Positions 18,875-28,041 of a stretch of 64,000 bases of DNA are shown here, piece by piece. The stretch is from Muriicola marianensis (GTDB lineage Bacteria > Bacteroidota > Bacteroidia > Flavobacteriales > Flavobacteriaceae). Made by a program: the position numbers and the translations under genes. Under the pieces are notes generated by a model that worked only from the letters and a program-made list of their open reading frames with translations, searched no databases and had not been told where the DNA came from. The stretch is from contig NZ_BMFH01000001.1 in the NCBI RefSeq assembly GCF_014638095.1, positions 1,559,227-1,623,226 on the forward strand, given 5' to 3'. Each line of letters starts with the position of its first letter. The stretch's first letter is position 1.

Positions 18875-18906
18875 TTGGGGGTTGATCGCATTACTTCTTA
18901 CATTTG
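18875..18906 (+). promoter_or_regulatory. Putative aspS promoter
   Basis: TTG at 18875-18877 and TACATTTG at 18899-18906 with a 21-nt spacer fit the flavobacterial consensus, and the ATG follows 24 bp later. The -33 element also lies in the right arm of an imperfect inverted repeat (AATCCCCAA at 18852-18860, TTGGGGGTT at 18875-18883), which may be regulatory or incidental. Confidence 0.5.
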
Positions 18907-18930
18907 CCGCATCTAAAATTCGGATTATCA

Positions 18931-20682
18931 ATGTATAGAAGTCACACCTGTGGTGAGTTGAGAAAAACGCATATTTGCACCGATGTAGTGCTGAGCGGAT
19001 GGGTACAGAAAGTACGGGATAAAGGATTTGTGGTGTGGGTGGACCTCAGGGACCGTTACGGGATCACCCAGCTGGTGTTTGACGAAGAACGCACATCAGC
19101 CGTTCTGCTGACCGAAGCCAGAAAACTGGGACGGGAATTCGTCATTCAGGTCCATGGGTCTGTGATCGAGCGGGCTTCCAAAAACCCTCAACTGCCAACG
19201 GGTGAGATCGAGATTTTGGTGGCAGAAATGAAAGTGCTTAATCCCGCGCTCCTACCCCCGTTTACCATTGAGGATGAGACAGACGGTGGTGCGGACCTGA
19301 GAATGAAATACCGCTACCTGGATATTCGAAGGAATCCCGTAAAGGAGAATCTTATCTTCAGGAGCAAGGTGGCCATGGAAGTGAGGAATTACCTCTCTTC
19401 CCAGGGTTTTATTGAAGTGGAAACCCCTTATCTCATAAAATCCACCCCGGAGGGTGCACGGGATTTCGTGGTACCAAGCCGGATGAATCCGGGTCAGTTT
19501 TACGCCCTGCCCCAGTCACCACAAACCTTTAAACAACTCCTGATGGTAGGAGGGCTGGACAAATACTTTCAGATCGTGAAGTGTTTCCGGGATGAGGACC
19601 TCAGGGCCGACAGGCAGCCGGAATTTACTCAGATCGACTGTGAAATGGCCTTTGTGGAACAGGAAGATGTACTGAACGCCTTTGAAGGTCTGACCCGTCA
19701 TTTGCTCAAGGCGATCCGCAACGTGGAGGTCGACACCTTCCCAAGAATGACCTATGACGAGGCAATGCGTACCTACGGCAATGACAAGCCGGATATCCGT
19801 TTCGATATGAAGTTCGCCGAACTCAATAAAATAGCTCAGCACAGGGATTTCCAGGTCTTCAACTCAGCCGAATTGGTGGTCGGGATCGCCGTTCCCGGTG
19901 GAGCTGCCTTTACCCGGAAGGAGATCGATGGAATCATCGACTGGCTGAAAAGGCCACAGATCGGTGCCAAGGGTATGGTGTACGTACGCTGCCAGGAAGA
20001 CGGAAGTTTTAAATCGTCTGTAGATAAATTCTACGAACAGGAAGACCTGAAGCAATGGGCAGAAGCAGCCGGCGCCAAGGCGGGCGATCTGGTCTGTGTA
20101 CTTTCCGGAGAGGCCGATGTGACCAGGACACAGCTGAGTGCACTGCGCATGGAAATGGCAGAACGTCTGGGACTGCGTAATCCCAATGTATTTGCCCCCC
20201 TGTGGGTTGTCGATTTCCCTCTTCTCGAAAAAGACGAGGAAACAGGGGATTACCACGCTATGCACCACCCCTTTACTTCTCCAAAGCCGGGTCAGCTCGA
20301 ATTGCTCGATACCGATCCGGACGCCGTGAGGGCTAACGCTTATGACCTGGTGCTGAACGGAAATGAAATCGGGGGCGGGTCTATCAGGATTCACGATAAA
20401 AAAGTGCAGAGCATCATGTTCAGGCACCTCGGATTTTCAGAAGAAGAGGCCAAAGCCCAGTTTGGATTTCTCATGGATGCCTTTCAATACGGCGCTCCTC
20501 CCCACGGCGGAATCGCCTTTGGCCTGGACCGGCTGGTAGCCATCCTCGGAGGGCAGGAGACCATCCGGGATTTTATCGCCTTCCCAAAAAACAACAGTGG
20601 GCGTGACGTGATGATCGATGCTCCTTCACCTATTGATGAGGACCAGCTCGAGGAATTGAACTTGAGGCTCAGACAGGAGTAA
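18931..20682 (+). CDS. aspS: Aspartyl-tRNA synthetase
   Basis: 583 residues from ATG 18931 ([11 protein letters not shown]). The order is that of a bacterial-type AspRS: N-terminal OB-fold anticodon-binding domain ([13 protein letters not shown]), class II catalytic core with motif 2 ([18 protein letters not shown]), the bacterial GAD insertion (about 285-415), and motif 3 ([15 protein letters not shown]) near the end. It charges tRNA-Asp in the cytoplasm. It has its own promoter just upstream and stands as a single gene before the CLC gene 61 bp away. An in-frame upstream extension overlaps the promoter and is not used. Confidence 0.96.
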   Translation: MYRSHTCGELRKTHICTDVVLSGWVQKVRDKGFVVWVDLRDRYGITQLVFDEERTSAVLLTEARKLGREFVIQVHGSVIERASKNPQLPTGEIEILVAEMKVLNPALLPPFTIEDETDGGADLRMKYRYLDIRRNPVKENLIFRSKVAMEVRNYLSSQGFIEVETPYLIKSTPEGARDFVVPSRMNPGQFYALPQSPQTFKQLLMVGGLDKYFQIVKCFRDEDLRADRQPEFTQIDCEMAFVEQEDVLNAFEGLTRHLLKAIRNVEVDTFPRMTYDEAMRTYGNDKPDIRFDMKFAELNKIAQHRDFQVFNSAELVVGIAVPGGAAFTRKEIDGIIDWLKRPQIGAKGMVYVRCQEDGSFKSSVDKFYEQEDLKQWAEAAGAKAGDLVCVLSGEADVTRTQLSALRMEMAERLGLRNPNVFAPLWVVDFPLLEKDEETGDYHAMHHPFTSPKPGQLELLDTDPDAVRANAYDLVLNGNEIGGGSIRIHDKKVQSIMFRHLGFSEEEAKAQFGFLMDAFQYGAPPHGGIAFGLDRLVAILGGQETIRDFIAFPKNNSGRDVMIDAPSPIDEDQLEELNLRLRQE

Positions 20683-20743
20683 TCTTTTCAAATCCGTAGG
20701 GCAGGCTTAAGGGTGGTCTGCCTGTAATTTATGTAAAATCGAC

Positions 20744-22528
20744 ATGCAGAGACAGATCAAAATTCTGTTTTCCCGATTTTTCAAATGGCGGTATAAACAT
20801 ATCTCCAACAAGACCTTTATCCATATCATGAGTGTGGCAGTGGGGTTTCTCGCCGGTCTCGCCGCGGTTACCCTGAAGAATACCACTTATTTTATCGAGG
20901 CCCTGGTCGACCGGGGGATCCATTTTTTCAGTACCCAGCTCTATTTTATAACTCCGATCGTAGGCCTCACCCTGGTGTATCTCTATGTTAAATACGTCCA
21001 CAGGGAAAAGCTGGAACACGCCATCTCTTCCATTCTCCTTGCCATGTCCAAGAAGAAGGGGATCATCAGTGTAAAGAAGATCTACACCCCTCTGATCACA
21101 GCCCCGCTTACTGTTGGATTCGGGGGTTCCGTGGGACTTTTGGGGCCCGCCGTGGCATCAGGGGCCGCAATTAGTTCTAATTTGTCTCGCTTTCTGCACA
21201 TAAATGCCAAGACCCGTTCCCTGCTGATCGCCTGTGCATCTGCGGGAGCCATCGCATCCGTCTTTCAATCGCCCATTGCCGCCATCATCTTTGCCGTGGA
21301 GGTGTTCAGCCTGGACCTGACCATGATCTCCTTGCTCCCCCTGCTCTTTGCTTCTATCTCCGGGGTACTTACCTCATATTTTTTCCTGGGCGATGAGACC
21401 CTGTTCTTTTTTAGCATCACTGAAAAGTTCCAGATAAGGGATACGGCTTTTTATATCCTGCTGGGGGTGGGAACCGCCTTTGCTTCCATCTATTTTACCA
21501 AGATGTATTTCGGTATCCTGCAGTTCTTCAAAAGGTTCAGGAGCCCCAAATACAAGCTCCTGGTTGGCGGGATCGCCATCGGGGTCATGCTGTACTTTAT
21601 CCCGCCTCTCTATGGGGAGGGATTTGGTTTTATCAATCACCTCTTAGAGGGAAATTCCCTGGAGGCCCTGGGAAAAACCCCTTTTGACGATTATACGTCC
21701 AATATCTGGGTGGTCATCGCCCTCCTTTTCGGGATTACCATCTTTAAGGCAGTAGCCATGACAACCACCTTTGCCGCAGGGGGTGCCGGTGGGATCTTTA
21801 TCCCTACCATGGTCATGGGCAGCACCCTGGGGAATGTGGTCGCCAAGGTGATCAACAACCTCGGAATGGGCTTTGAGGTCAATGAGAGCAATTTTACCCT
21901 GATCGGGATGGCCGGGCTTATAGCGGGGGTATTACACGCGCCTTTGACAGCAATATTCCTGATCGCCGAGATCACAGGGGGCTATGAACTTTTCGTCCCG
22001 CTGATGATCACCTCGGCCATCTCCTTTCTGATCACCAAGAATGCCATGGATCACACCATTTATACCCGGGAACTAGCCAAGGCGGGCGCCCTGATCACCC
22101 ACGACAAGGATCAGACGGTCCTGACCCTTATGCAACTGGACGACGTCATTGAAAAGGATTTTAAGACCGTGAACCTGGAGATGACCCTGGGGGAGATGTT
22201 ACATCAGTCGGTGGCAAAATCGACCCGGAACATTTTCCCGGTGGTCAACAAAGAAGGGGTTCTTATGGGAATTGTCCTGTTGGATGATGTCAGGGATTTT
22301 ATGTTCGATACGACTTTGTACGACAAGATCCTGGTGGAAACACTGATGCACAATGCCCCGGAACACATATTTTACGAATCGGATTCCATGCAGGCCGTCA
22401 TGCAAAAATTTCAGGACAGCAGCGCCTGGAATCTCCCTGTGATCCGGGAGGGGAAATACTACGGCTTTGTCTCCAAATCTAAATTGCTCACTGCCTACAG
22501 GCGTAAGCTGATCAATTTTACAAAGTAA
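20744..22528 (+). CDS. CLC family chloride channel/transporter with C-terminal CBS domains
   Basis: 594 residues. About 430 residues form the CLC membrane core, with AGGAGGIFIP (the GxFxP filter segment) near residue 345, followed by two CBS-type regulatory domains (about 445-594). The helix-N-terminal motif that normally reads GxEGP is GSVGLLGP here, so the external gating glutamate is Leu133; this comes from an unambiguous ctt ttg codon pair. The internal proton-path region FAVEVF keeps its Glu. Loss of the gate residue usually turns exchangers into leaky or channel-like conductors, so this may be a passive anion channel. A 91-residue membrane protein follows 4 bp later. Confidence 0.88.
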   Translation: MQRQIKILFSRFFKWRYKHISNKTFIHIMSVAVGFLAGLAAVTLKNTTYFIEALVDRGIHFFSTQLYFITPIVGLTLVYLYVKYVHREKLEHAISSILLAMSKKKGIISVKKIYTPLITAPLTVGFGGSVGLLGPAVASGAAISSNLSRFLHINAKTRSLLIACASAGAIASVFQSPIAAIIFAVEVFSLDLTMISLLPLLFASISGVLTSYFFLGDETLFFFSITEKFQIRDTAFYILLGVGTAFASIYFTKMYFGILQFFKRFRSPKYKLLVGGIAIGVMLYFIPPLYGEGFGFINHLLEGNSLEALGKTPFDDYTSNIWVVIALLFGITIFKAVAMTTTFAAGGAGGIFIPTMVMGSTLGNVVAKVINNLGMGFEVNESNFTLIGMAGLIAGVLHAPLTAIFLIAEITGGYELFVPLMITSAISFLITKNAMDHTIYTRELAKAGALITHDKDQTVLTLMQLDDVIEKDFKTVNLEMTLGEMLHQSVAKSTRNIFPVVNKEGVLMGIVLLDDVRDFMFDTTLYDKILVETLMHNAPEHIFYESDSMQAVMQKFQDSSAWNLPVIREGKYYGFVSKSKLLTAYRRKLINFTK

Positions 22529-22532
22529 GAAC

Positions 22533-22808
22533 ATGTTTAAAAGCAAATATCTCATCACGGCCATTGTTTTACTTTCCCTTGGAGCCATCGTATATGGCTT
22601 TATCGTCATTGGTGAAGATCCTGCCTTGGGCAACAAATGCATCGGTTTCGGGACCGTAGGCCTGTTCCTTCTGGCCATGCCGCTATTCCTGCTAAAGGAG
22701 AGCAAAGGAAAGAAGGTGAAGGACTATATGCTGACAGAAGACAACATCCGAAAAATGCGGGAGGTCGAGGATAAAAAGTCCCGAAAAGACTCAACCTCAG
22801 ACAAATAA
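22533..22808 (+). CDS. Small two-helix membrane protein, unknown function
   Basis: 91 residues. Two hydrophobic segments (about 6-28 and 38-54) are separated by a short loop, followed by a highly charged Lys/Asp/Glu tail that is probably cytoplasmic. It starts 4 bp after the CLC stop, so translation is coupled and the protein may be an accessory of the channel. I recognise no named family. Codon use matches the neighbours and the start has no competitor. Confidence 0.65.
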   Translation: MFKSKYLITAIVLLSLGAIVYGFIVIGEDPALGNKCIGFGTVGLFLLAMPLFLLKESKGKKVKDYMLTEDNIRKMREVEDKKSRKDSTSDK

Positions 22809-22884
22809 TGATAATTCCTCTGCTTCATCTGCCTAAAATTCCATATTTTAGTAGTACACATATTATTTATTAATCTTTTATTGG

Positions 22885-23079
22885 ATGACTGGAACAGTAA
22901 AATTCTTTAATGAATCCAAAGGTTACGGATTCATTACCAACGACGAGACCGGAAAAGACATCTTTGTTCACGCCACTGCCCTGAATGGGATAGAGTTGAA
23001 CGAGGGAGACAAAGTAGAATACGAAGAAGCAGAGGGGAGAAAAGGAATGGTTGCCGCCAAAGTACAGGTGGTAAGCTGA
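22885..23079 (+). CDS. Cold-shock domain protein (CspA family)
   Basis: 64 residues forming one OB-fold cold-shock domain. RNP1 (KGYGFI) is at about residues 12-17 and RNP2 (IFVHATAL) at about 26-33. The family binds single-stranded RNA and DNA and melts secondary structure in mRNAs. The gene stands alone with an AT-rich 76-bp upstream region and a strong terminator 25 bp downstream, as expected for a highly expressed monocistronic unit. Whether it is cold-induced cannot be read from sequence. Confidence 0.93.
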   Translation: MTGTVKFFNESKGYGFITNDETGKDIFVHATALNGIELNEGDKVEYEEAEGRKGMVAAKVQVVS

Positions 23080-23103
23080 TATATTTTATTTTGATTGAAG
23101 GCT

Positions 23104-23135
23104 AAGCACCCGTTCTATACGGGTGCTTTTTTTTT
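23104..23135 (+). terminator. Rho-independent terminator after the cold-shock gene
   Basis: Perfect 10-bp stem AAGCACCCGT (23104-23113) and ACGGGTGCTT (23119-23128), a 5-nt loop, then a run of T. It lies 25 bp after the cold-shock stop and just before the convergent tadA stop. Confidence 0.9.
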
Positions 23136-23139
23136 GTCC

Positions 23140-23589
23140 TTAGTTCAGGTTTCGCCTCTGGATAAAGAACCGTTTCAGCAATTCACTTGCTTCCTTTTCC
23201 ATCACCCCGGCAGTGATATGGGTCTTGGGATGCAACTTGCCCCCCGATGCAGAAAAGCCACGCTGAGGATCAGGGGCGGCATAGACGATCCTGGGGATCT
23301 GGCTCCAGTACAGGGCTCCGGCACACATCAGGCAGGGCTCTAGCGTTACGTAAAGGGTACAATCGTACAGGTATTTCCCCCCGAGAAAATTGGAAGCGGC
23401 CGTGATAGCGAGCATCTCCGCATGGGCCGTGACGTCATTAAGCCTTTCGGTCTGGTTGTGGGCCCTGGCGATGATCCTGCCTTGCACGGAAATGACAGCC
23501 CCAATAGGCACTTCCCCCTCCTGAAAGGCTATTTCTGCTTCCTGCAGGGCCTTCCTCATGAAATACGCATCGTCCAGTATGAGATCCAT
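23140..23589 (-). CDS. tadA: tRNA-specific adenosine deaminase (TadA-like)
   Basis: 149 residues of the cytidine/adenosine deaminase fold. Zinc ligands and catalytic Glu are present as His56-Ala-Glu58 and PCLMC (Cys86, Cys89). The length and the N-terminal FMRKALQEAEIAF helix match bacterial TadA, which converts A34 to inosine in tRNA-Arg(ACG). Related nucleoside deaminases such as guanine deaminase share these motifs, so function is likely but not proven. It converges with the cold-shock gene across a shared terminator and diverges from dxs. Confidence 0.82.
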   Translation of the reverse strand: MDLILDDAYFMRKALQEAEIAFQEGEVPIGAVISVQGRIIARAHNQTERLNDVTAHAEMLAITAASNFLGGKYLYDCTLYVTLEPCLMCAGALYWSQIPRIVYAAPDPQRGFSASGGKLHPKTHITAGVMEKEASELLKRFFIQRRNLN

Positions 23590-23646
23590 GGGGTCAAAAA
23601 TACAATTTTCATCGATGGTGCAACCTCCTTCAAATCCGAATTAATG

Positions 23647-23654
23647 TACCTTTG
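23647..23654 (+). promoter_or_regulatory. Putative dxs -7 element
   Basis: TACCTTTG matches TAnnTTTG and lies 8 bp before the dxs ATG. I see no clear TTG at the proper distance upstream, so only the -7 half is supported. The mRNA leader would be very short. Confidence 0.4.
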
Positions 23655-23662
23655 TCCCCTGT

Positions 23663-25438
23663 ATGAAACTCCTGGATTCCATACACAGTCCCGAGGATCT
23701 CCGCAAACTGCCAGAGGAGAAGCTGATCGCCCTTTCCGGGGAACTCAGGGAATTCATCATCGACATCGTTTCGGCTAAAGAGGGGCACCTCGGTGCTAGC
23801 CTGGGAGTGGTAGAGCTCACCATTGCCCTCCATTACATCTTCAATACCCCCCATGACCGACTCATCTGGGATGTGGGTCACCAAGCCTACGGCCATAAAA
23901 TACTGACCGGCAGGCGGACGCGTTTTAACACGAACCGGCAGTTCGGCGGGATCAGTGGTTTCCCTAAGCGGGAGGAAAGTGAGTACGATGCCTTCGGTAC
24001 CGGCCACAGTTCCACCTCCATCTCGGCTATGATTGGGATGGCCCTGGCAGCCAGGCTGAAAGGGGATAACGAAAGGGAGCACATTGCCGTGATCGGTGAT
24101 GCCTCCATTGCCAGTGGCATGGCTTTCGAAGGGCTGAACCACGGGGGCGTCCTCGATGCCAACCTCCTCATCATTCTGAATGATAATGCCATTGGGATAG
24201 ACCCTAGCGTGGGAGCCCTTAAGCGATACCTGACCAATGTTAAAAAAGGGACCGCCAAGGAAGAAAATATCTTCGAATGTCTGAATTTCAACTATTCAGG
24301 GCCTGTTGACGGGCATGACCTCCCGGCCGTAATGGAAGCCTTGCGCAGGATGAAACAGATAAAAGGCCCCCGGTTACTGCACCTGATCACTACTAAAGGA
24401 AAAGGACTCAAACAGGCCGAGGAGAACCAGATTGTCTATCACGCTCCGGGAAGATTCGACAGAAAGACGGGGGAACTCACTCCCTCCCCTTCTTCCGACC
24501 AGCCCCCCAAGTACCAGGACGTTTTTGGACTCACCCTGGTGGAACTGGCAGAAATAAATGACCGCATCGTGGGCATCACCCCTGCCATGCCCACAGGCAG
24601 CTCCCTGAAATACATGATGGAAGCATTCCCAAACCGGGCATTCGATGTGGGGATCGCAGAGCAGCATGCGGTAACCATGTCTGCAGGCATGGCGGCCGAA
24701 GGCCTGATCCCTTTTTGTGCAATCTATTCCACCTTCCTGCAAAGGGCCTATGACCAGGTCATCCACGACGTGGCACTTCAGGATCTCCCCGTGATCTTTT
24801 GCATAGACCGGGCCGGACTTGTCGGGCAGGATGGGGCTACACATCACGGGGCTTATGATCTTGCCTATTTGCGTTGCATCCCGAATATGATCATTTTTAC
24901 GCCCATGAATGAAACAGAGTTGCGCAATATGCTCTTTACCGTGCAACAAGGAGTCGATCACCCTGTAGCTATCCGATATCCCAGGGGAAGAGGAGTGATC
25001 TCCGGGTGGCGCACCCCTTTTGAGACCATCCCGGTGGCCAGTTCCCGGGAACTGGTAAAAGGAACCTCTATTGCCTTACTATCCCTGGGACACATTGGGA
25101 ACCAGGCGACAAAAGCAATAAGAGCATTAGGGAATCCCAAAGAGATCGGGCATTACGATATGCGGTTTGCCAAACCCCTGGATGAGATCCGACTTCACGA
25201 GGTCTTTTCCCGATACGACCTGATCGTAACCCTGGAGGATGGTTCTATTTCTGGAGGTTTTGGGAGTGCGGTGCTCGAATTCGCCAATTCGAACGGATAT
25301 CGGCAAAAGGTTACATGCCTCGGGATCCCCGACAGGTTTATCGAGCAGGGCACCATTGAAGAATTGCAGGATGACGCTGGCATCAGCGAAGAGGCGATCA
25401 CCCGTTGTTTAATCCAGTTGTTACATGAGGTTCGATAG
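23663..25438 (+). CDS. dxs: 1-deoxy-D-xylulose-5-phosphate synthase
   Basis: 591 residues, about 30 shorter than the E. coli enzyme. Thiamine-diphosphate binding is shown by GDASIASGMAFEGLNH with a downstream NDN, and the transketolase pyrimidine domain by DVGIAEQHAVTMSAGMA. The enzyme condenses pyruvate and glyceraldehyde 3-phosphate to DXP, the entry step of the MEP isoprenoid route that supplies the polyprenyl synthase and carotenoid cyclase also in this window. The DUF3078 gene starts inside its last 14 bases, so the two are translationally coupled. Confidence 0.96.
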   Translation: MKLLDSIHSPEDLRKLPEEKLIALSGELREFIIDIVSAKEGHLGASLGVVELTIALHYIFNTPHDRLIWDVGHQAYGHKILTGRRTRFNTNRQFGGISGFPKREESEYDAFGTGHSSTSISAMIGMALAARLKGDNEREHIAVIGDASIASGMAFEGLNHGGVLDANLLIILNDNAIGIDPSVGALKRYLTNVKKGTAKEENIFECLNFNYSGPVDGHDLPAVMEALRRMKQIKGPRLLHLITTKGKGLKQAEENQIVYHAPGRFDRKTGELTPSPSSDQPPKYQDVFGLTLVELAEINDRIVGITPAMPTGSSLKYMMEAFPNRAFDVGIAEQHAVTMSAGMAAEGLIPFCAIYSTFLQRAYDQVIHDVALQDLPVIFCIDRAGLVGQDGATHHGAYDLAYLRCIPNMIIFTPMNETELRNMLFTVQQGVDHPVAIRYPRGRGVISGWRTPFETIPVASSRELVKGTSIALLSLGHIGNQATKAIRALGNPKEIGHYDMRFAKPLDEIRLHEVFSRYDLIVTLEDGSISGGFGSAVLEFANSNGYRQKVTCLGIPDRFIEQGTIEELQDDAGISEEAITRCLIQLLHEVR

Positions 25439-26522
25439 GTTATTAACATGCTTATTCCTTCTCTGCCTGCCGTTTTGGGGAATAGCGCAGGATACCATCC
25501 CTCCCACGGAAGAGCCCGATACCACAGTGGTTGACACCATCGTGATCCGTGCCTTCCAGGAAAAGATAAAATATATCCCCAGGGGGGTAAACCTCACCAA
25601 TCCGGTCATTTCCTTCAAGACAAGGCCCAGGACCCGAAGGTTCAATCGCTTTAAAATACCCTCATTCTGGGATGTGGAGAACAACCTGGGGCTCAACCTG
25701 AGTGAAGTGGCCTTTGTGAACTGGAATGCCGGGGGTGATAACGCATTCTCCGCCCTGGCCAATGCCAAATTTGTCCGCAATTACAAGTTCAGATATGTTC
25801 AATGGAACAATGACCTAGTGTTGAGATACGGAGTCAATGTACAGGAAGGGCAAAAACTCAGGAAAACAGAAGATGCTATCCGGTTCTCCTCCAGCTTTGG
25901 ATACAGGAGGGATACCTTAACCAGTTGGTACTATTCGGCCAAAGTGAAATTCAACACCCAATTCTCCAATGGGTACAAATATCCGGACCGAACCACGCCC
26001 ATTTCCCGTTTCATGTCTCCGGGTTACCTCTTTCTCGGGGGTGGTATTTCCTATATTCCCGAGGGTAAGAACTTCAATCTTTATATGTCTCCTCTCACCC
26101 AGAAAGCCACCTTTGTACTGGACCAGAACCTGGCTGATGACGGGGCCTTCGGAGTGCAAAAAGCGGTGCGGGATTCCACGGGGGCTGTTATCAGGGAAGG
26201 GGAGAACAAATTCATAGAGCTCGGTATCTCGGTCACAAACGAATGGAAGACCCCGGTCTGGGAAAATGTAACCATGGATCACCGACTAAGTCTGTACACG
26301 GATTATCTCAGGTCTTTCGGGAATGTGGACATCGACTGGGAGCTCAACTTCGTCTTCACGGTGAATTCGTTCCTGAAGGCAAATTTCGGTACTCAGATCA
26401 TCTACGATGACGATATCCGTTTTAATCCGGTGATCGCTGACGATGGCTCGGTGATATCCCCCGGTGTTCCGCGAATTCAGTTCCGACAGTTGCTCGCAAT
26501 CGGTTTCAGCTACGATTTTTAA
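25425..26522 (+). CDS. DUF3078 family secreted or outer-membrane protein
   Basis: 365 residues with an N-terminal signal (LLCLPFWGIAQ). After a short Thr/Pro/Asp-rich stretch the sequence has alternating aromatic and polar residues with FVNWNAGGDN and many strand-like repeats, ending in FSYDF. This is consistent with an outer-membrane beta-barrel and with the Bacteroidota DUF3078 family. Its function is unknown. It overlaps the dxs stop by 14 bp, and its own stop overlaps that of the convergent dGTPase gene by 3 bp. Confidence 0.8.
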   Translation: MRFDRLLTCLFLLCLPFWGIAQDTIPPTEEPDTTVVDTIVIRAFQEKIKYIPRGVNLTNPVISFKTRPRTRRFNRFKIPSFWDVENNLGLNLSEVAFVNWNAGGDNAFSALANAKFVRNYKFRYVQWNNDLVLRYGVNVQEGQKLRKTEDAIRFSSSFGYRRDTLTSWYYSAKVKFNTQFSNGYKYPDRTTPISRFMSPGYLFLGGGISYIPEGKNFNLYMSPLTQKATFVLDQNLADDGAFGVQKAVRDSTGAVIREGENKFIELGISVTNEWKTPVWENVTMDHRLSLYTDYLRSFGNVDIDWELNFVFTVNSFLKANFGTQIIYDDDIRFNPVIADDGSVISPGVPRIQFRQLLAIGFSYDF

Positions 26523-27856
26523 AGCTGCTTTCCTGTGATCTTGTTGTGAATGTGAACGGCACGGCTGTCTGAGAGGCTGGCGACAAAACAGCAACACTGC
26601 AGAAGGATCGCATAAAGAGAGCCCTTGGTCTCCCTGAATATCTCAGGCAGGGTAGTAAGCAGGAGTTTATCGTAATTGGTCGCGGCCCCCTCCCGGGTCC
26701 TTACCATGGCCCCGGAGTACGCCTCCAGTATGTCAGAGATGATGCGGTAGCCGGCAATCTCCTTTTCGATCACCTCTTGGGATCGGTATACGCGTTCTGC
26801 ACTGATGTCCAAAATATCTCGGATCTGTGCCTTGTACTGGCTCTTTTCCAGCAGGGCCGTGCTAAATTCCCCATTGAGAATTTCCTTTTCGTTCTCCATA
26901 AATACACGGGTCGCATCCGCGATCAATGTACTGATGGACAAGGCCCTCAAATAGCTTAGCCGGTCTTCCTTGTGTGCCAGGCTGTGGTACTTCCTGGTGT
27001 CTATCCGGTCCTTCACCAGTTTGATCAGGTACTCCAGGGCATAGTCCTCGGGGATCAGCCCCAGGTTGATCCCGTCCTCAAAATCGATGATGGTATAGCA
27101 GATATCGTCAGCGGCCTCCACCAGAAAGGTAAGGGGGTGGCGGGAATAACTACCTGGATGCTTCCTGCTGATCAGACCCAGTTCTCCCACTACCTCGGTG
27201 AAAAAAGGGATATCATTCTGAAAACAGGCATATTTCTTGTCGGCTATGTGCCCGGTGGGTTTCTTGGGCAGGGATTCCTTCGGGTATTTCAGGAAAGCTC
27301 CCAGGGTGGCATAACTGAGCCTCAATCCCCCTTCTACCCCCTCCCTTGACTCGGTCAGGATCTTGAATCCGTTGGCATTCCCTTCAAAATCCAGCAGATC
27401 CTGATACTCCTTATCACTCAGTTCCTCACGATAACAGGCTCCGGGACCGGAACGGAAGAATTCTCCTATGGCCTTCTCTCCGCTGTGGCCAAATGGGGGA
27501 TTGCCAATATCGTGGGCAAGGGCTGCGGCAGCCACGATAGCCCCAAAGTCGTTGAACCGGTACCCGTGTACCTCCTGTAGATGAGGATAGACTTTCAGAA
27601 TTTCCTTTCCGGCACTTCGGCCCAGACTTCTCCCTACCACCGAAACCTCCAGGCTGTGGGTAAGTCGGGTATGCACAAAATCCGTTTGAGACAGAGGGAT
27701 CACCTGCGTCTTGTCCTGCAGGCTGCGAAAAGCAGCAGAAAAGATGATCCGGTCATAATCCACCTCAAACCCGAGTCGGGTTTCATCCTGTTCTTTTCTC
27801 AGGCGTTTGTTTGTGTCGCCATAGCGGCGTAAGGAAAGGAGTTGTTCCCAGTTCAT
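26519..27856 (-). CDS. dgt: Deoxyguanosinetriphosphate triphosphohydrolase (dGTPase family)
   Basis: 445 residues from ATG 27856 (MNWEQLLSLRRYGD). It carries the HD-domain metal site: RLTHSLE (His67), AHDIGNPPFGHSG (His115-Asp116, His124) and a later Asp in EAADDICYTIID. The N-terminal FRSLQDKTQV is typical of dGTPases, which hydrolyse dNTPs to nucleoside and triphosphate and so help set dNTP pools. It is monocistronic and diverges from the phosphate-type TonB receptor. An in-frame upstream extension to 27892 has no better start. Confidence 0.92.
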   Translation of the reverse strand: MNWEQLLSLRRYGDTNKRLRKEQDETRLGFEVDYDRIIFSAAFRSLQDKTQVIPLSQTDFVHTRLTHSLEVSVVGRSLGRSAGKEILKVYPHLQEVHGYRFNDFGAIVAAAALAHDIGNPPFGHSGEKAIGEFFRSGPGACYREELSDKEYQDLLDFEGNANGFKILTESREGVEGGLRLSYATLGAFLKYPKESLPKKPTGHIADKKYACFQNDIPFFTEVVGELGLISRKHPGSYSRHPLTFLVEAADDICYTIIDFEDGINLGLIPEDYALEYLIKLVKDRIDTRKYHSLAHKEDRLSYLRALSISTLIADATRVFMENEKEILNGEFSTALLEKSQYKAQIRDILDISAERVYRSQEVIEKEIAGYRIISDILEAYSGAMVRTREGAATNYDKLLLTTLPEIFRETKGSLYAILLQCCCFVASLSDSRAVHIHNKITGKQL

Positions 27857-27938
27857 TTTTGAAATTTGGACGCAAGATAACCCTTTTGCCACCTATGATT
27901 TCAACTGTGATTCTATAAAATATCAGGGCCACCATCGC

Positions 27939-28004
27939 GTAACCTTGAGGTAACAATAAAACAATAAAGGTTTAACACGTGGCTAACAAAGCCTTTACAA
28001 AGCA
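27939..28004 (+). promoter_or_regulatory. Pho-box-like array of 11-nt direct repeats upstream of TonB receptor
   Basis: A pentamer recurs exactly every 11 nt: GTAAC 27939, GTAAC 27950, ACAAT 27961 (degenerate), TTAAC 27972, CTAAC 27983, TTTAC 27994. Fifteen bases after the last unit starts comes GTTCTTTGCAG (28009-28019), containing a -7-like TTTG. E. coli PhoB boxes are also tandem 11-nt repeats overlapping the -35 region. That the flavobacterial PhoB binds here is inference, supported by the same array before the 32237 gene and upstream of the Pit transporter. Confidence 0.6.
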
Positions 28005-28041
28005 TGGCGTTCTTTGCAGCGTGAAATTGAAATCTTCTTTG

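Noticed and set aside
20701-20725. GCAGGC...GCCTGT repeat as terminator of aspS
   Set aside because: Stem of six pairs with a large loop and no T run; too weak.
24374-24961. 195-codon minus-strand frame in dxs
   Set aside because: Lies within a clear Dxs catalytic domain; no independent evidence.
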